The notes beneath the pieces were generated by a model. The model was not told the DNA's origin. It saw only the letters and a program-made list of their open reading frames with translations, and did not search any database. From Cheilinus undulatus (taxonomy: Eukaryota; Chordata; Actinopteri; Labriformes; Labridae), in the NCBI RefSeq assembly GCF_018320785.1, contig NC_054877.1, positions 41,562,151 through 41,626,150 on the forward strand: a stretch of DNA of 64,000 nt, read 5' to 3'. Below are positions 1 to 37,522 of this stretch, piece after piece. The position numbers were made by a program, and so were the translations under genes. Each line of letters opens with the position of its first letter. The stretch's first letter is position 1.

Positions 1-244
1 CTGATTTTGAAGCCATACCAATATGATTATTGATCCTAGACAGCACATATTGACTTATGTCTTGGTTTTAATGACCCCAAACTCCTGCACATTTTGTAAA
101 GTGCACAAAAAAAACAAAAAAAACAAAACACCAGTCTGGTGCAATGTAGAGACAGTGTGCAGAAGTTTCCCCGTAGATTTTGATGGACTCATTCTTCTCA
201 TATGCACCTGTTTTGATGAAGTTTTTCAAAGCCTCTGAACTTTA

Positions 245-981
245 TAGGGATGCACAATATCATCAACATGATAACGCTATCTGCCGGTGTTACCTTAAAG
301 AGTTAATTTGTATCAGCAGAGCTGGAAATTTCCGCTGATCTTCACAACCAATATATATGATACAGATATCAGCCTATGTCAGCTGTAAATGCTGATATAT
401 GCCGTATATTTAGCAGAAAGTCCTCTTGTGAATTGTGTTTTATCCATGATACCTTGTCTTTTGAGTGTTTTTCCACTGCTTAAGGTATTTATTATGTTAT
501 CTAATTTTTCCTTCCTTTTTTATTCTTCTATTTAGTCTGTCAAATTTGTTACTACTTCTTGTTGTATTCTTTTTATTTTTAAAACAATGATTATTTTTCT
601 TTTTATTGTGTTTTTCAGTGATAAACTTTTTTTTATTTTTGCCTTTAATAAGTGCTATATAAATAAACATTATTATTATTATTATTATTATTATTGTTAA
701 TAATAATAATATTTTATTATTATTGTTATTATTATAAATATCAACTGTATGTAAATAATAAGTTTGTACTAAGTGATAAGCTTGTGGGGTTTTTCGGCAG
801 GACCACCAGAAAAATGTCGGCTGAAATCTTTTTCTTTGTTTATCCTCATTCGTGAAACTTTAACGTGGATTTCAAGGACTGAAGTTTTAAGTCTGAACTA
901 CATTTATATCAATATTAGTATCAGCAAAAATACATTTGGTTTTATTGGATATTGAAAAAATCTCATTATTGTGCATCCCTG
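245..981. mobile_element. Degenerate hAT-like MITE in the cerebellin intron
   Basis: The ends are inverted: TAGGGATGCACAATAT at the left, and the right end complements to AGGGATGCACAATAAT. Flanking octamers GAACTTTA and TTACTTTT share a central ACTTT, a decayed 8-bp target duplication. The inside is AT-rich, carries a TTA/AAT microsatellite, and shares stretches with the copy at 8015-8382. Confidence 0.6.
661..737. repeat. (TTA)n / (AAT)n microsatellite
   Basis: A run of TTA units followed by AAT units and more TTA units, inside the MITE at 245-981. Confidence 0.85.
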
Positions 982-1103
982 TTACTTTTAATACTATCAG
1001 TCAGTAAGAAAACTGATCTTTATAGAAAACATCCAGGTATAATTAGTTTGATGATTTGGCGCTTTATAAATAAAGACTGACTGACTGATCTGCTTTCCTG
1101 TAG

Positions 1104-1301
<198 letters not shown>

Positions 1302-2670
1302 GGACGGTGGAGGAAGATTTCAAGCAGTGATAGAAAGAGAAAAGGCTTCAATCTGTAACTCTTTATACAATGCATGAAAGGATGTGCTTTATGCAAAACG
1401 AGATAAATATAATCGTCACTTGAGGCCAGGAGAAAAAGAGGGGAAATAAGCCAAAATATGGAAGCCTTTAGAGGACATGCATGCATGCATTTTACTGTAT
1501 GTTTGGGCCTGTGTCCATTGCTGCTGTTTTTTTGTGCTAACACCAGCTTCACACCAGCACTTGTGCTGAGAGGTCACAAAAGCTGACTTCTGAGTCCCTC
1601 AGCTCTATCCATAGTGTTGTTTTTAACTATTTAATAGCTTAATAGTTTCCTTAAAATTTCGCAGCAGTTGTACACCTGGAAACTTTACCTTTAAAAACAT
1701 GACTTAGGTTGGTTTCTCCTCCCCCGTTGTTGTTGACAAAGCTGGTATCAGAAGCCCGCCCCTTCTTGATTTTAATTGGTCAGAAGTGACACTAATGAAC
1801 ACAGTGTTACTCCAAAAGTAGAACTACTTTCAACTGAGGGTACTCAGTTTGATTGATTGATTGATTGATTGATTGAGTGAGTGATTGTACTTCATTTCCG
1901 TTTCATGCACGTCTTTATTTGCTTTTTATTTAAAATCTGCTGCAACAAAGGTTACTTTTCTGGACCAGAACTCGAGTTTTCATAATCATTTTAACCAAAA
2001 AAGTCACCTGGGAGAAAAGAACAAGAAAAGAAACTGCACCTGTGGATTGGGCCCTTACTCGATGTATAATGAGTCAATTTTGGTTGTTTTCTTAAGATCT
2101 AGTCTCGTTTATCTTGTTATTTTTTGGCTAACAGCACCGGATTCCCTGCAATAAGGACTTGCTTTCATTTCCTTACTCAATATGTCAAAAAATAGGCTTG
2201 TTATTTCAAGAAAACTAGCACTTTTATCTTAAGATAATGGCTTAAAAGTGTTGAAATGTCGACAAAAATCTAAATGTACTCTTTCAGTAACATGAAGTGC
2301 ACGGATGTATGTCCATCTGGGCTTCCATATCTAATTGATCAGTGACAATGATTATCTGTGGATTTGATTTGCTCTATTTATGTGTATAAATATACTTGTT
2401 GGGTTTGTAAACTAAGAGATCCTTTAATTGTGACAAAAATATCAAGTAGCCATGTGCAATGTGGGCTTCTGTGCTAAGATACTTTTATTTTTCTCACTGA
2501 TCTGTCTGCTGTGCTCCACATGGCCTCCTGTCTAGCGAACACTTTCCCTTTATTCTGCTGTTGTATGACTGATGCTCCTTCATATGCCTGTCTGTGACCT
2601 GCTAAAAATGTTTATTTACACAGAAATTTCTATGAGGAGAAAATATCAAAATAAAATCATATGAAGTTGG
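1302..2670 (+). other. 3'UTR of the cerebellin-family gene, with AATAAA at 2650-2655
   Basis: No coding sequence follows the stop on this strand. The first AATAAA I see in this stretch is at 2650-2655, giving a 3'UTR of about 1.4 kb. A (GATT)n microsatellite lies at about 1850-1880. The end point is inferred from the signal alone. Confidence 0.45.
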
Positions 2671-3635
2671 CTCATTTTGCATACATTTCTATGAAGAACA
2701 CATGAAATATTTCATAGATTATAATCCAGAAATCACCATGTTGATACTTCAGCTTGCTTTGACAATTTAATCTGCTCATGTAAATCAGTGATCCTCCCTC
2801 CTCTCAGGGCTCTCAGTGCCACGGCAGCTGTTTGTAAATATAGCTCTCACCAGCAGAGTTGGCGTTGGCGTGGACCGAGCGGAGCAGCGTGGAGCTGAGT
2901 GTGGTGGATAGCGGATACTCCTCGCAGGGCCGCAGACAGATGGAGGCTCTGGCGAGCAGGCAGGCTCCTCTCTGCAGGGCTGCAGTGGATGAAGTGCAGA
3001 GCGCTGTCACATGCAGTCACTCACGCTTGCCTGCTTCATGGCCACCATCTCCAGCTTCTATTAGAATCACATTCTCATGATTTTAGGGGGAGTACGAATT
3101 CCTGCAAAATTGAGAGCCATGACATTAATTCATGGTGTCACATTAATGCACTCACTGGAGACTTTTTAATGGCAGTAGATGGGAGACTGTAGTGTATGAT
3201 TTCCTTATCAAAGTTATATATGCTCCTTCACAGAAAAAAACCCTCCCTAGGTCTGGTTTCCAGTGTCTTTAAAAGCCATTTAATCTACCTGAAACAACCT
3301 CACTGACATTAAAGCTGAGGAGAAAAGGAATAGTTATCAGTTGATAGAGATCGCTGAGCATTGACTGATTTGTGATAATGTCATTTAACCTAACTTTGTT
3401 TAGAAAATGCACAATGTAAAGAACTTCAAATAAAAGGTCCCGTCCCTTAACTAAACAGGAGATCTGTGTATTTTGACAAGGTATTTCTCAGTATGAGGTC
3501 CCTAATGTTGAAATAGTTCATGGATCAAAAATACTGAAAAAATAAAGATGAACTTCAACATCCAAGAAAGAAAGAATAAAGCTGGTATACACACCAGTTT
3601 GAGAAAGGAGGTTAAAGATCAGCTAAAGGATCATA
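2671..3635. other. Intergenic region with a GC-rich island at about 2800-3065
   Basis: I find no gene here. About 270 bp stand out as GC-rich and CpG-containing in AT-rich surroundings. The open frames on both strands are short (73-97 codons at most) and unlike any protein I recognise. It may be a regulatory element or an old insertion. The flanks are unremarkable. Confidence 0.3.
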
Positions 3636-4955
3636 CCGTGTATATAAAAAGTTTTCATCCCCTTACATGTTTTAACCTTTTATTGATTTTATAAATCAAT
3701 CATGGTCAATGGTCATGTAATTTGCTACAAAAAAGTACAAAAAACTCCATAATGTCAAAGTGGAAACAGATTTCTACAAATTAATGTCAATTAAACAAAA
3801 ATATGTAATGTAAGATAAGTGACTGCATAAATATTTACCCCCTCCAAGTCCAGTATTTAGTAGACACACCTTTGCCTGCAATCACAGCGCTGAGTCTGAG
3901 TCTCAATCAGGCTTGCACATGTGCACTGCAGTTTTACTCCATTCTTCTTTGCAAAACTCTGTCAGGTTGCATGGGGATCAGGTGTGAACAGCCCTTTTCA
4001 AGTCCAGCCCCAAATTTTCTCTTGGATTGAAGACTGGACTTTGACTCAGCCACTCCAGAACATTCCCCTTGTTGTCCTTAAACCATTTCTGTGAGGTTTT
4101 TTTTGTATGCTTCGGGTCATTGTCTTACTTCAAAATAAATCTTCTCCCAAGCTGTAGTTTTCTTTCAGGCTGAGTAAGATTGTCCTACAAGATTTTCCTG
4201 ATTTTGCTGCATTCATTTTACTCTCTACCTTTACATGCCTTTCCAGGGCTGGCTGCTAAGAAGCATCCCCACAGCATGATGCTGCAACCACCGTGGAGGT
4301 GGTGTGTTTGTAGTGATGTGCAGGGTTTGGTGTCCGCCAATCATAGCGTCTTGTCTGATGACCTAAAAGTACCTTTTCAGTCTCATCAGACCAAAGAACT
4401 TTCTTCCACTTGACCTCGGAGTCTCCCACATGCCTTTTGGTGAACTCTAGTCCAGATTTAATATTAGTCTCTCCCATCTCAGCTCCTGAAGCTTGTAACT
4501 CCTTCACAGTAATTATAGATGTCTTTGTGGCCTCTCTCACTAGTCTCCTCCTGGTATGCTCACTCAGTTTATGGGGACGGCCTTATCTAGACAGATTCAC
4601 ACACATGCCATATTCCTTACATGTCTTGATGATGGATTTAACTGAACTCTGGGGGACGTTCAGTGCCTTGGATTTTTTTTTGGTATCGATCCCCTGACTA
4701 ATACTTGTCAGTAGCCTTGTCTTTGAGTTGCTTGGAGTGTTCTTTTTGTTCATGGTGTAATAGTAACCAGGAATACTGATCAACCAGTGCCTGTAGCTTC
4801 CAGACACAAGTGTTTTTACCTCACAATCACTTGAGATAAATTCATTACACTCAGGTGGTCCCCATTCCACTAACTGTGAGACTTCTGCAGCACTTAGCTG
4901 GACCTCTGTTAATTTAGGTCATTCACTTTAAAGGGAGTGAATATTTATGGAATCT
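3636..4955 (-). mobile_element. Tc1-like DNA transposon, decayed, transposase on the minus strand
   Basis: The right-hand part of a Tc1 element begins after a TA at 3634-3635 with the usual 'tataaaaag..ttcatcccc' terminal sequence. On the minus strand, broken frames read a Tc1 transposase. The N-terminal helix-turn-helix appears as LNVPQSSVKSIIKTCKEYG (about 4600-4680), with later parts about 4260-4540 (the VLWSDETEK catalytic-region block). Frames shift several times and the 5' inverted repeat is not intact near 4955. This is a dead copy. Confidence 0.8.
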
Positions 4956-5330
4956 GTAGTTTATGGATTGTAATGAGGAATCATTCTCTCTCTATGTGTT
5001 ATGTGTAGTCAATAGAGGTGGAATAAATACACTAGTATAGTACTCGAGTAAAAGTAAAGTTACTCTGGTGAAAACTTGCTTAAGTAGAAGTAATAGTCCT
5101 GATTTTAAAATGGACTGAAAAAAGCACAAGCACAAAAAAACACTACTCAATAACAGTAATCTGAGTAAATGTAAGTAGTTACTTCCTGCCCAAGTCTAAA
5201 AGTGTACATAAGTTAAAGTAGTATTACTGATTTTAACCCATTCAGAACAGTACAAGTACAGCAAAAAAACTTCCCAATTACATAACTTGAATACATATAG
5301 ATACTTCCTATTCTTGTATGCCAATAAACC
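4956..5330. repeat. Dispersed fish repeat with 'actcgagtaaaagta' internal units
   Basis: From about 5010 the sequence contains repeated variants of agtaaaagtaaagttactc and taagtagaagtaat, then a related run at 5200-5330. This kind of internally repetitive element is common in fish genomes. I cannot assign a family or exact ends. Confidence 0.5.
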
Positions 5331-6170
5331 ATGACCATGACTACCACTGAAATGAATAAGTCCCTCATTTTGCTTCTCCTCTCAATACATTTTGATTTAT
5401 TATTGTTTTATTTCTCACTATATCGTTGTCTTTCTTGTATTGCTTGCTCGTTCCTTTGTATGTGCTCTTCTTCTGTCTGCTCTGTCATATGTTGTGTCAA
5501 GTACTTTATTTGCCCCTGTATTGAAAAGTGCTAATATAACCGAATGTCATAATTATTATTTTTGTTATTATTAATACTATTACTACAACTACAGTCCACG
5601 CAATGCTAAAAACAGAAACATGGGTACATGTTGGTAGCGCATCTCCCAACAGGATAATCTATTCTTAAAATAACTGAAACCGGCAGCTAAAACTGATAAC
5701 AATCATGGTTTACATTAGCAGCGCTAGGGGGCGCTAAATCCCAAACACAGAGAGCATTCCCGCGGCAAGCACACGAGCATCTCTCTGGTATCTGGAAGAA
5801 AGCCTTTATCGATACTTCTTGAGATAACAACATTCGGCGAAAATCGCAGAAAATGGCCTTAAATGTACATACATGATTGGGGATGTTAATTTTAATAGGA
5901 AAAACAATCAATATCACGAGTTGAAGGTGATTCCTGAGCTGTAGACAATGTATTAAAACCCTGAAAAAACTGCCCGTGTCTTTCACAAACAGGCCTATTA
6001 TGATGCTCGCTGTACAAACATTTTCGTTCATTAAAACGCCGTTTATTTTTCTTCAGTCAGCGCTAAAACGACGGTTCTCCCTTGTGTGAGCATCTATGTC
6101 TGTAAAACACCGATGTTGGAGATCATTCAGTCAAATGATCTCAGCTAGGCCGCATTTATTGTTTTCTCAA
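5331..6170. other. Intergenic, upstream flank of chd8
   Basis: No gene seen. CpG density rises from about 5700 towards the chd8 promoter. A 114-codon minus frame (5687-6031) resembles no protein I know. Confidence 0.4.
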
Positions 6171-6330
6171 CCAAACTATTGGTCTTATCCCGCCTAGAAG
6201 GGGCCGCTCATTTGATGGATAGCTCACGCAGCCAATAAAATGCCCGCATGCTGCCGGCTTGGGAGCAAAGCAGCCAATCAGCGCTCGTAGCATCCGAGGG
6301 GCACGCTTTCTACGCTCTCCCTGGCAAGAA
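6171..6330 (+). promoter_or_regulatory. chd8: chd8 core promoter region with three CCAAT boxes
   Basis: A CpG-containing stretch holds CCAAT boxes at 6178-6182 (as ATTGG), 6232-6236 and 6274-6278, the last as cagccaatcag. No TATA box is evident. This is the layout of an NF-Y-driven housekeeping promoter, directly before the first chd8 exon. Confidence 0.55.
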
Positions 6331-6413
6331 TGTTAGTTCCTGCTCTTCCCTGGCCGTTTCCTGTAATCGTACAGTGTTGTGAGACGGAGAAAGCCATGTG
6401 TGTCGATGCAAAG
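6331..6413 (+). other. chd8: chd8 exon 1 (untranslated leader), 3' boundary read directly
   Basis: The donor is GCAAAG|gtaaat at 6413/6414. The 5' end (transcription start) is a guess. An ATG at 6394 opens a small upstream ORF that continues into exon 2. Confidence 0.5.
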
Positions 6414-8014
6414 GTAAATTTAGCACCCCGAAATTATTACTGAGAGAGTTAGGGCAGTGAATATGATGCTTATTTTCAGGTATTTTTGCCGAAAAACAGG
6501 CGCAGACCAAGTGAAACAGTATTGCGGCCTAACCCGTGTCTGAACGTTGACGGGCAATGGTTATTGTGGCACGTTGCTTTGGTTTGGTCCGGTTTGTTGA
6601 TGAGATTGAAGGAGTCCGGTGGACTGAATGGATGGTAGTAAATGACAGAGAAGCTATGTAATTATCTTAAACGTATAATTTATTGTATTTTTAAGGCTAA
6701 ATATGTTTCCGGTGATACACACGCTTTTGTAACAGGCACATCTTTGTGGCGGTTCAAGCTAATGCTAGCCGACGGTTTTGAGAGAAAAGACTGCAACATA
6801 GGAGCAGAGAGGGAAGCATCCTATCCCTCCAGCATCAGTACCCTTCGCGTCTGACTTCACTGTAAACTATTTTCATTCATACTATCTTTCCTTGGTAGTC
6901 AAACTTTGTATTTTTTCAGTGAAACCCCCCTTTTACCACTTAAAGTGACCGTTTCTGACCCCTTGATCATCACATTGAGGCTGTTTTCTGGACGCGGTAG
7001 CCACGAGTTTAGATGCTTTACTCCAAAACAATAGCCTTTAAACATTCAGGGAGTCATTAGTTTTAAGGAGGTTATGTATCGGTTTAATACTTCTACTCCA
7101 TCGTTATCAAACTAATTTATCTTTTACACACCGGTGAGTCAAGTAGAAAACAACTCTACCACACTGAAATGGGAATTTTGTTACTACGACCCTTGTTTTG
7201 TTGGGAACACTAAAACTTTACCAAGCGCGTTTGGCGCAAAACTAAAATGTGCATGTTTATCTTGTGTTTGGATTAAGACAAATGTGATATTGAGAAGGAA
7301 ACAATTCAGACGTAACTACATTTTTCAGAAAATTAGATACTTTTTTCACACAGTGTGTTTAAAACCTTACTTTCTGTGTCAGTTATAGAACTGTTTAAAA
7401 CGTTGCAAAGCTTTAAAGTATATCTTTTTTGTCAGTTGCTTTATTATTCTACCAGATTTTGCAAGGAAACTCTTGTACAGTGTTTTAATTGCAGGAAACA
7501 TTGGTAATATTTCTGTATGGAAACGTTGCCTATGTTGTGTGGAGTCCAGACAGTGTATAGGAGGTTTCACCAGTTTTTTGTAAATTAAAACAGAGAAATT
7601 TTAAAATATATAGTATCAAAACTGGTAACAGTATCTAGCTATCTAGTAAATAATGGCATTGAGACAATGGTAAACCCATTTTCAGACTTGGTGGCCACAT
7701 ATTTATATGTTGAACTTAATGACAAAAAGCATTAAATAATCAATGACAGTCATTAGCTTCCTGAAAAATAAAGAAATTTTTCTCTTTCCATAGATATCAA
7801 AAGACTTTTTGATACCTTTCTCCAACTGTAGAGTCAAATTTATCAACTGAGGCATAGGATAACTCTGCAGAACTGAAGTGTCTTACTTTTGGGGGATTGT
7901 AGTTGGAAGATTAAGTGAACTAAGAGTTGATTTTAGGCACAAAAATGAATCATGATGTGTTTTTATTTGAATTTTAAAAATGTGGAACATTGAAAAATGT
8001 GAAAATATGGGCAC

Positions 8015-8382
8015 TTGGGATGCACAACATTATCAATAATATAACCATATTGACAGATGTGAAAGTTTCTGCTGATTTTTACAACCCATGTTTCGGCTAT
8101 AAAAATCTGCGTCTATCAGCTGTTGATATTGGCTGTATGAAAAAATAGGATAGGGGAGTTATAGGCTGGACCTTCAGACCTACTTCACCTGAAGTCTTTT
8201 TCTTTATTCATCATAATTTCTTAAACTTTAATTTGTGTTTTAGGGACTGTAATTTTTTAGGCGTGTTTCACTGACTGAAGATTAAGGTCTGAACTACATT
8301 GACATATCAGTATTGTTAACATGAATTTGTAAATAATTGATCACATCCTTGATCAGCAGAAATACAATATCTTGCATCCTTA
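8015..8382. mobile_element. Degenerate MITE, same family as 245-981
   Basis: It starts with TGGGATGCACAACATTATC and ends with the complementary-looking AATATCTTGCATCCTTA. The interior shares 'tctttttctttattcatcat..' and 'aggtctgaactacatt' with the copy at 245-981. Confidence 0.55.
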
Positions 8383-8462
8383 GTTTTCTTACAAAATAAA
8401 TAAAAACAGTGAAACTAACCAGTATTAGGTGTCTAGGACATCTTTATACATTGTATCAAACC

Positions 8463-8856
8463 TAGGGATGCACGATATTGGATTTTTGTTGATATCTGAT
8501 ATGCCGTTATTTACAGGTTCATTTTAACCGATATCGATACCATTATTTAAATATGCTTTTCAGACGAGAAATTTCCGTCCTTATGGACACACTTTAAGGT
8601 TTGAGGATGACCAAGGAAACAAACTTTAGTCCTTAAAAACACTTTAAAGTTTAAAGAATGAGGGTAAATAAAGAAAAAGACCTTAACTGACATAGGTTTG
8701 TTGGTTCAGCCTAAAACTCCACTAATTTATTAGTATAAATGACCAAATTTACAGTCAATGTATCCTGAAATTCAAAGGCAAAATATCGGATGTAAATATG
8801 GGCAGAAATTTTGATACCTGCCAATACCGATAGGCAGATAATATCGTGCATCCCTA
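8463..8856. mobile_element. hAT-like MITE, complete, 394 bp with 8-bp target duplication
   Basis: The left end TAGGGATGCACGATATT and the right end AATATCGTGCATCCCTA are inverted copies. Flanking octamers are ATCAAACC (8455-8462) and ATCAAAGC (8857-8864), seven of eight identical. That is the 8-bp duplication typical of hAT elements. The interior has no coding capacity. Confidence 0.8.
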
Positions 8857-9974
8857 ATCAAAGCAGTTATTTATATCTTTTTTTTTTTTAGTTTCAAATT
8901 CTGGTTTTGAGACAACACTATGCATTTAGATTTTTATGCAATAACAAAAGCAATGAATAATCAATGACTGTCATTAGTTTACTGGAGGATATGTGTCCTT
9001 AAAGATTTTCCTTCTCTATAGTTATCGAATTAAATGACTTTTTGATACACTGGTGGCTATAGTCAAATTAATCAGTTCAGGCTAAGGCTGGGCAGTTAAT
9101 CAAAATTTAGATTTAATTGCCATATGGCCTACTGCTATTTCCAAATCGCAGAAGGTGCAACATTTTTCTTTGACCTGAAATGTGTTTGATTTAAATTTTT
9201 TTTAAATGTGGAACTTTGGAAACAAGGGAGAAGGTAACCTGAGGTTGTCCAAGTTTTTTAAACATTGAGATATTATAAGATACTTTTCCATTCCAAATCC
9301 GTATGGTATGATATAATATACTTCTTTAATGTTATCGAAAAGTACTTTGATGTAAGGAAAAAAACACTTTTTAAGATGGGTACATGGAAGAGAAATTAGC
9401 CTGTCAAAAATGACAGGAACACTGTTGAATTTTAGACTGTCTACAGTAGCAACATTTCAATACCCAAACATCACCAATGTAATCATGTAATTCAGGCTGT
9501 GTAGGAGTGCAAACATAAATTCTCAATTGCATGCCTAGGACTTTTATTTTTGGTGCTCTAGTATCAATAACATTTTGACTTTTTTCCTAGTATTATATCA
9601 GAGTTTAAATTTCTGCGTTCATGACAACCCTAGAAGTAACAGGTTTTGCTTTTCACCCACATATGACTGTAAGACCGCCGTCCACTGTGGGTTTTCTGTG
9701 CATTTTAATACAAAATTGTGTTAATGATTGAATGAATCATACTAAATCTTAGTTGTTAAACAGGTTTGGAACCAGTCTCAGCTGCATAATAAGCATTCCA
9801 GTATTTTTTATAATAATGCCACTGTTTATTAGATGTGCTTCACTGATGGATGTTTTTGTTTTCTTTTGCCAGCTCTTCATTTAGAAGTTGAGACAAACTG
9901 GACTGCACCTGTTTAGTTTCCATCTTAGAGTTTTTTTAATTGCTGTGCCCGTCTCCCCGTGTGGAGAGGGCAAG

Positions 9975-34865
<24,891 letters not shown>

Positions 34866-35620
34866 CTTAACCCCTGACCACACCAGACTGTCTCAGACAT
34901 GAATCATGTTATTCCTCATCATTTATTTTTACCATGTTATGTATCAAATTATGGATGACTGTTTTTTTTTTTGTTGCTACTTTTATTCATTTATTTTATA
35001 TAGGATTTTTCCATGAATGGAGCAGCTTTGCACCCATCTATTTTCTTTTTCATCATTGCAATTGTGTCGTCTCCTCGACCCTCCTCTAACCTTTGACAAA
35101 ATGGCAAAAAGCTGAGCTTTCTTACTTCATGATTTGTCATTCTCCTCCTCTTCCTCTGAAGATTTTCTTTCCCATCACATTCCCAGCCATGACCAAAAGG
35201 AGACCCCTGCTGTACAGACTCCCTTTTCTTATCTGAGAACCTCAACGCTGGTCCTCTAGCGCTACATGAAACTGGACATATGTACCGCAGAGCCCGGATC
35301 CAGATCCCACAATCCCCTGCTCTCATCTGGCCATGTGTTTGGCATCCAGATGAGTCTGTGAACTGAAAAGGGGACCTGTGTGTGGAAGTACTGTTATTGT
35401 TTTCACTCTATGGGAGGGGTGGGGGTTGAGAGGGAGGGAGGGGGACAGTGGCGTATTAGTTACTGAAGCTAGGAGGATGGATGTATTGTACAATGTAGAG
35501 CTGGTCAGTTGTGTACTATGGTGCAAAGATGACGGCAATGAGTAACTATTCTTGTTTTATGATCTGAGTGTATCTGTGAAATGAATAACAGCAATCTAAA
35601 GTGAAAGCAAGTTTCTGTGT
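34866..35620 (+). other. chd8: chd8 3'UTR (end uncertain)
   Basis: Follows the TGA at 34863-34865. I see no AATAAA before 36313. An AATAAC near 35585 might serve as a weak signal. Short frames on the minus strand have no similarity to known proteins. Confidence 0.4.
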
Positions 35621-35921
35621 GTTATTGTGAGTCAGAGCAAACACATTTCATCAGGAGGTTCACTGGGTTGGTCATGAAGATGTCAAAATGTTCAATACTT
35701 TAATACTTTAAAATACTACATTTTTTAAAACAATACGGTCTTCACTATCTTAATGTAATGTGAGCACTGAAGCTTTTTTTAATACTTAAATTTTATTATA
35801 GTTGCTTTCAACTTTTTACAACAAAAACAGCTCATCAAAGATGGTACAATATAGTTAATTTGTTATATTATAAGTAGGGGTTACTAAATTTATATCTCAA
35901 GTGTCCGGTTACTGTCATCAA

Positions 35922-37522
35922 GGTCTGTATAAGGGGGGATAAAGTGGAGAGCCCAGCCAAATGGGGGGGCCCATAGAGGTCAGTAAAGTTAATGATCAGT
36001 TGTAAAGGTAATCTGTGCTATCCATATTTTGTTTTAAAGCAACAAACTGATTTTTTTTAAATGTGTTTATGCTGTAGTAGAATATAAGCTTTTTCCAAGT
36101 CATGTTTTCTGAAAGCAGAATTACCTTTTTTATAAAGTTAACGACGTGGATGGGCACGTTGAACTGAATCATTTGGGGGAAAAAATGTCAGACTTCATAG
36201 CCGAACCATGAAGTGCAAAAGCGTCAGCATGCTGTAAAAGAAAGTGAGACAACTTCAAAGAAAGAATGATTAAATGATGGTGAAAAGTGACTAAAATGGT
36301 TTAAAGTGGCAGAATAAAAGTTGCAAAAATGGGTCACGTTACAAAAAAAGGGTTAAGGAGAATAATGGGTGACAGTAAAACCTTGTCAAAAGGGGTTAAC
36401 CGAGGCATCTATGAGCAGGGCAAAGGGGTTGAAAAGGGTTTTAAAAATGGCTAAAATTGGTTAGAATAGGCAGAAATGGGGATGAAAAGGGGTTAAAGAG
36501 TGGTAAAAAATTGGTTATAAAGAGGCAAAATGGGTGACAATAGGTAAAATCTGGTTAAAAGTGGCAAAAAGAAGCAACTGTGGGCTGGGAGAAGTTGCAA
36601 AAAAAGGGTTTTGAAAAGAAAAAATGGGTTTAACGAAGAAGAAATGGGAAGAAAGTTGTTAAAATGTGGCAAATAACAGTTAAAATTGGTTACAAAGAGG
36701 CAAAATGGGTGATCATAGTTAAAATCTGGTTTAAGGAGGCAAGTATGGACAGGGCAAAGTTGTGAAAAGGGGTTACAAAGAGGCAAAAAATGGGTGAAGA
36801 TTGGTAGATCTGGTTAAAAGTGGCAAAAATGCCTGTAAGAGGCAACTTTGGCAGGAAAAAAGTGAAAAGGAATTTAGAACGTGGCAAACATGCATTAGAA
36901 GTTGTAGATATGGGAAAAAATATTGGTTAGAAAGGGTCGAAAAGTGAGAAAAATAGGTCAAGAAGTGTCAAAAATAAATTAAAACAGGCAAGAAATTAAG
37001 TTAAAATGTGGAAAAAAATGTGATTAAATTGGCAAAGAGGGCAGAAAGTGTAAAGCGAAGCAAAATGGCAGACAACTGGTAAAATCTGGTTAAAAGTGGC
37101 AGGAAGGGATGTGGTGAAATCCGGTCAATTAAGGGTAAAATTTGTTAAAATTGGTTAGTTTCAAGTCGGAAAAGAGACAGAAGAAGGTTAAAGAAAATGT
37201 CTTTGAAAAACAAAAATGGGCAAAAAGAGGCACAAAAAGTGGCAAATTTTGCCAGAATAAGTGAGGATAAAGTGTTAAAAAATGATGATGTAAGAGACTT
37301 AAAATATTTTCAACAATCAAAAAGTATTGTCAACACTACAACCCAATAAAAGCTTAACACACTTTTACTCTCCAAATTGAAATTAGTTTAAGAAATGATA
37401 ACAGCGCTGTTGCTGATCCAAGGCAAATATTTTGATTTCAATAAATCACAGTGGGGTAACCCTAACCCCATTTACTGAATTTTTCAGGGGCCCAGCAAAT
37501 TGTTTGGGCAGGCCTGGTTATT
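35922..37522 (+). repeat. Dispersed element with an internal purine-rich degenerate tandem array
   Basis: The edges are rich in GGGCCC motifs: 'aagtggagagcccagccaaa' near 35942 and 'caggggcccagcaaattgtt' at about 37487-37506. Between about 36240 and 37270 the plus strand repeats variants of 'ggttaaaagtggcaaaaatg' and 'aatgggtgacaataggtaaa', poor in C throughout. The right edge is repeated in inverted orientation at 63820-64000. Confidence 0.7.

Larger units (their letters stand above)
6414..9872 (+). other. chd8: chd8 intron 1
   Basis: A 3.5-kb AT-rich intron between the donor at 6414 and the acceptor ttttgccag at 9872. It holds MITEs at 8015-8382 and 8463-8856 and a degenerate dispersed repeat near 9085-9180 ('ggctgggcagttaatc'). 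I see no other gene in it. Confidence 0.5.

Noticed and set aside
4256-4870. Minus frames as a working transposase gene
   Set aside because: They are in different frames with stops between. They are remains of a Tc1 element.
5687-6031. 114-codon minus frame upstream of chd8 as a divergent gene
   Set aside because: No similarity, no splice support, and repetitive-looking composition. It is probably chance.
9888-9974. In-frame extension of CHD8 upstream of MADPIMDLF
   Set aside because: It begins with TTG, not ATG, and the conserved family start is at 9975.
36240-37270. Repeat array as a CRISPR
   Set aside because: Units are degenerate with no constant spacers, and the host is a vertebrate.
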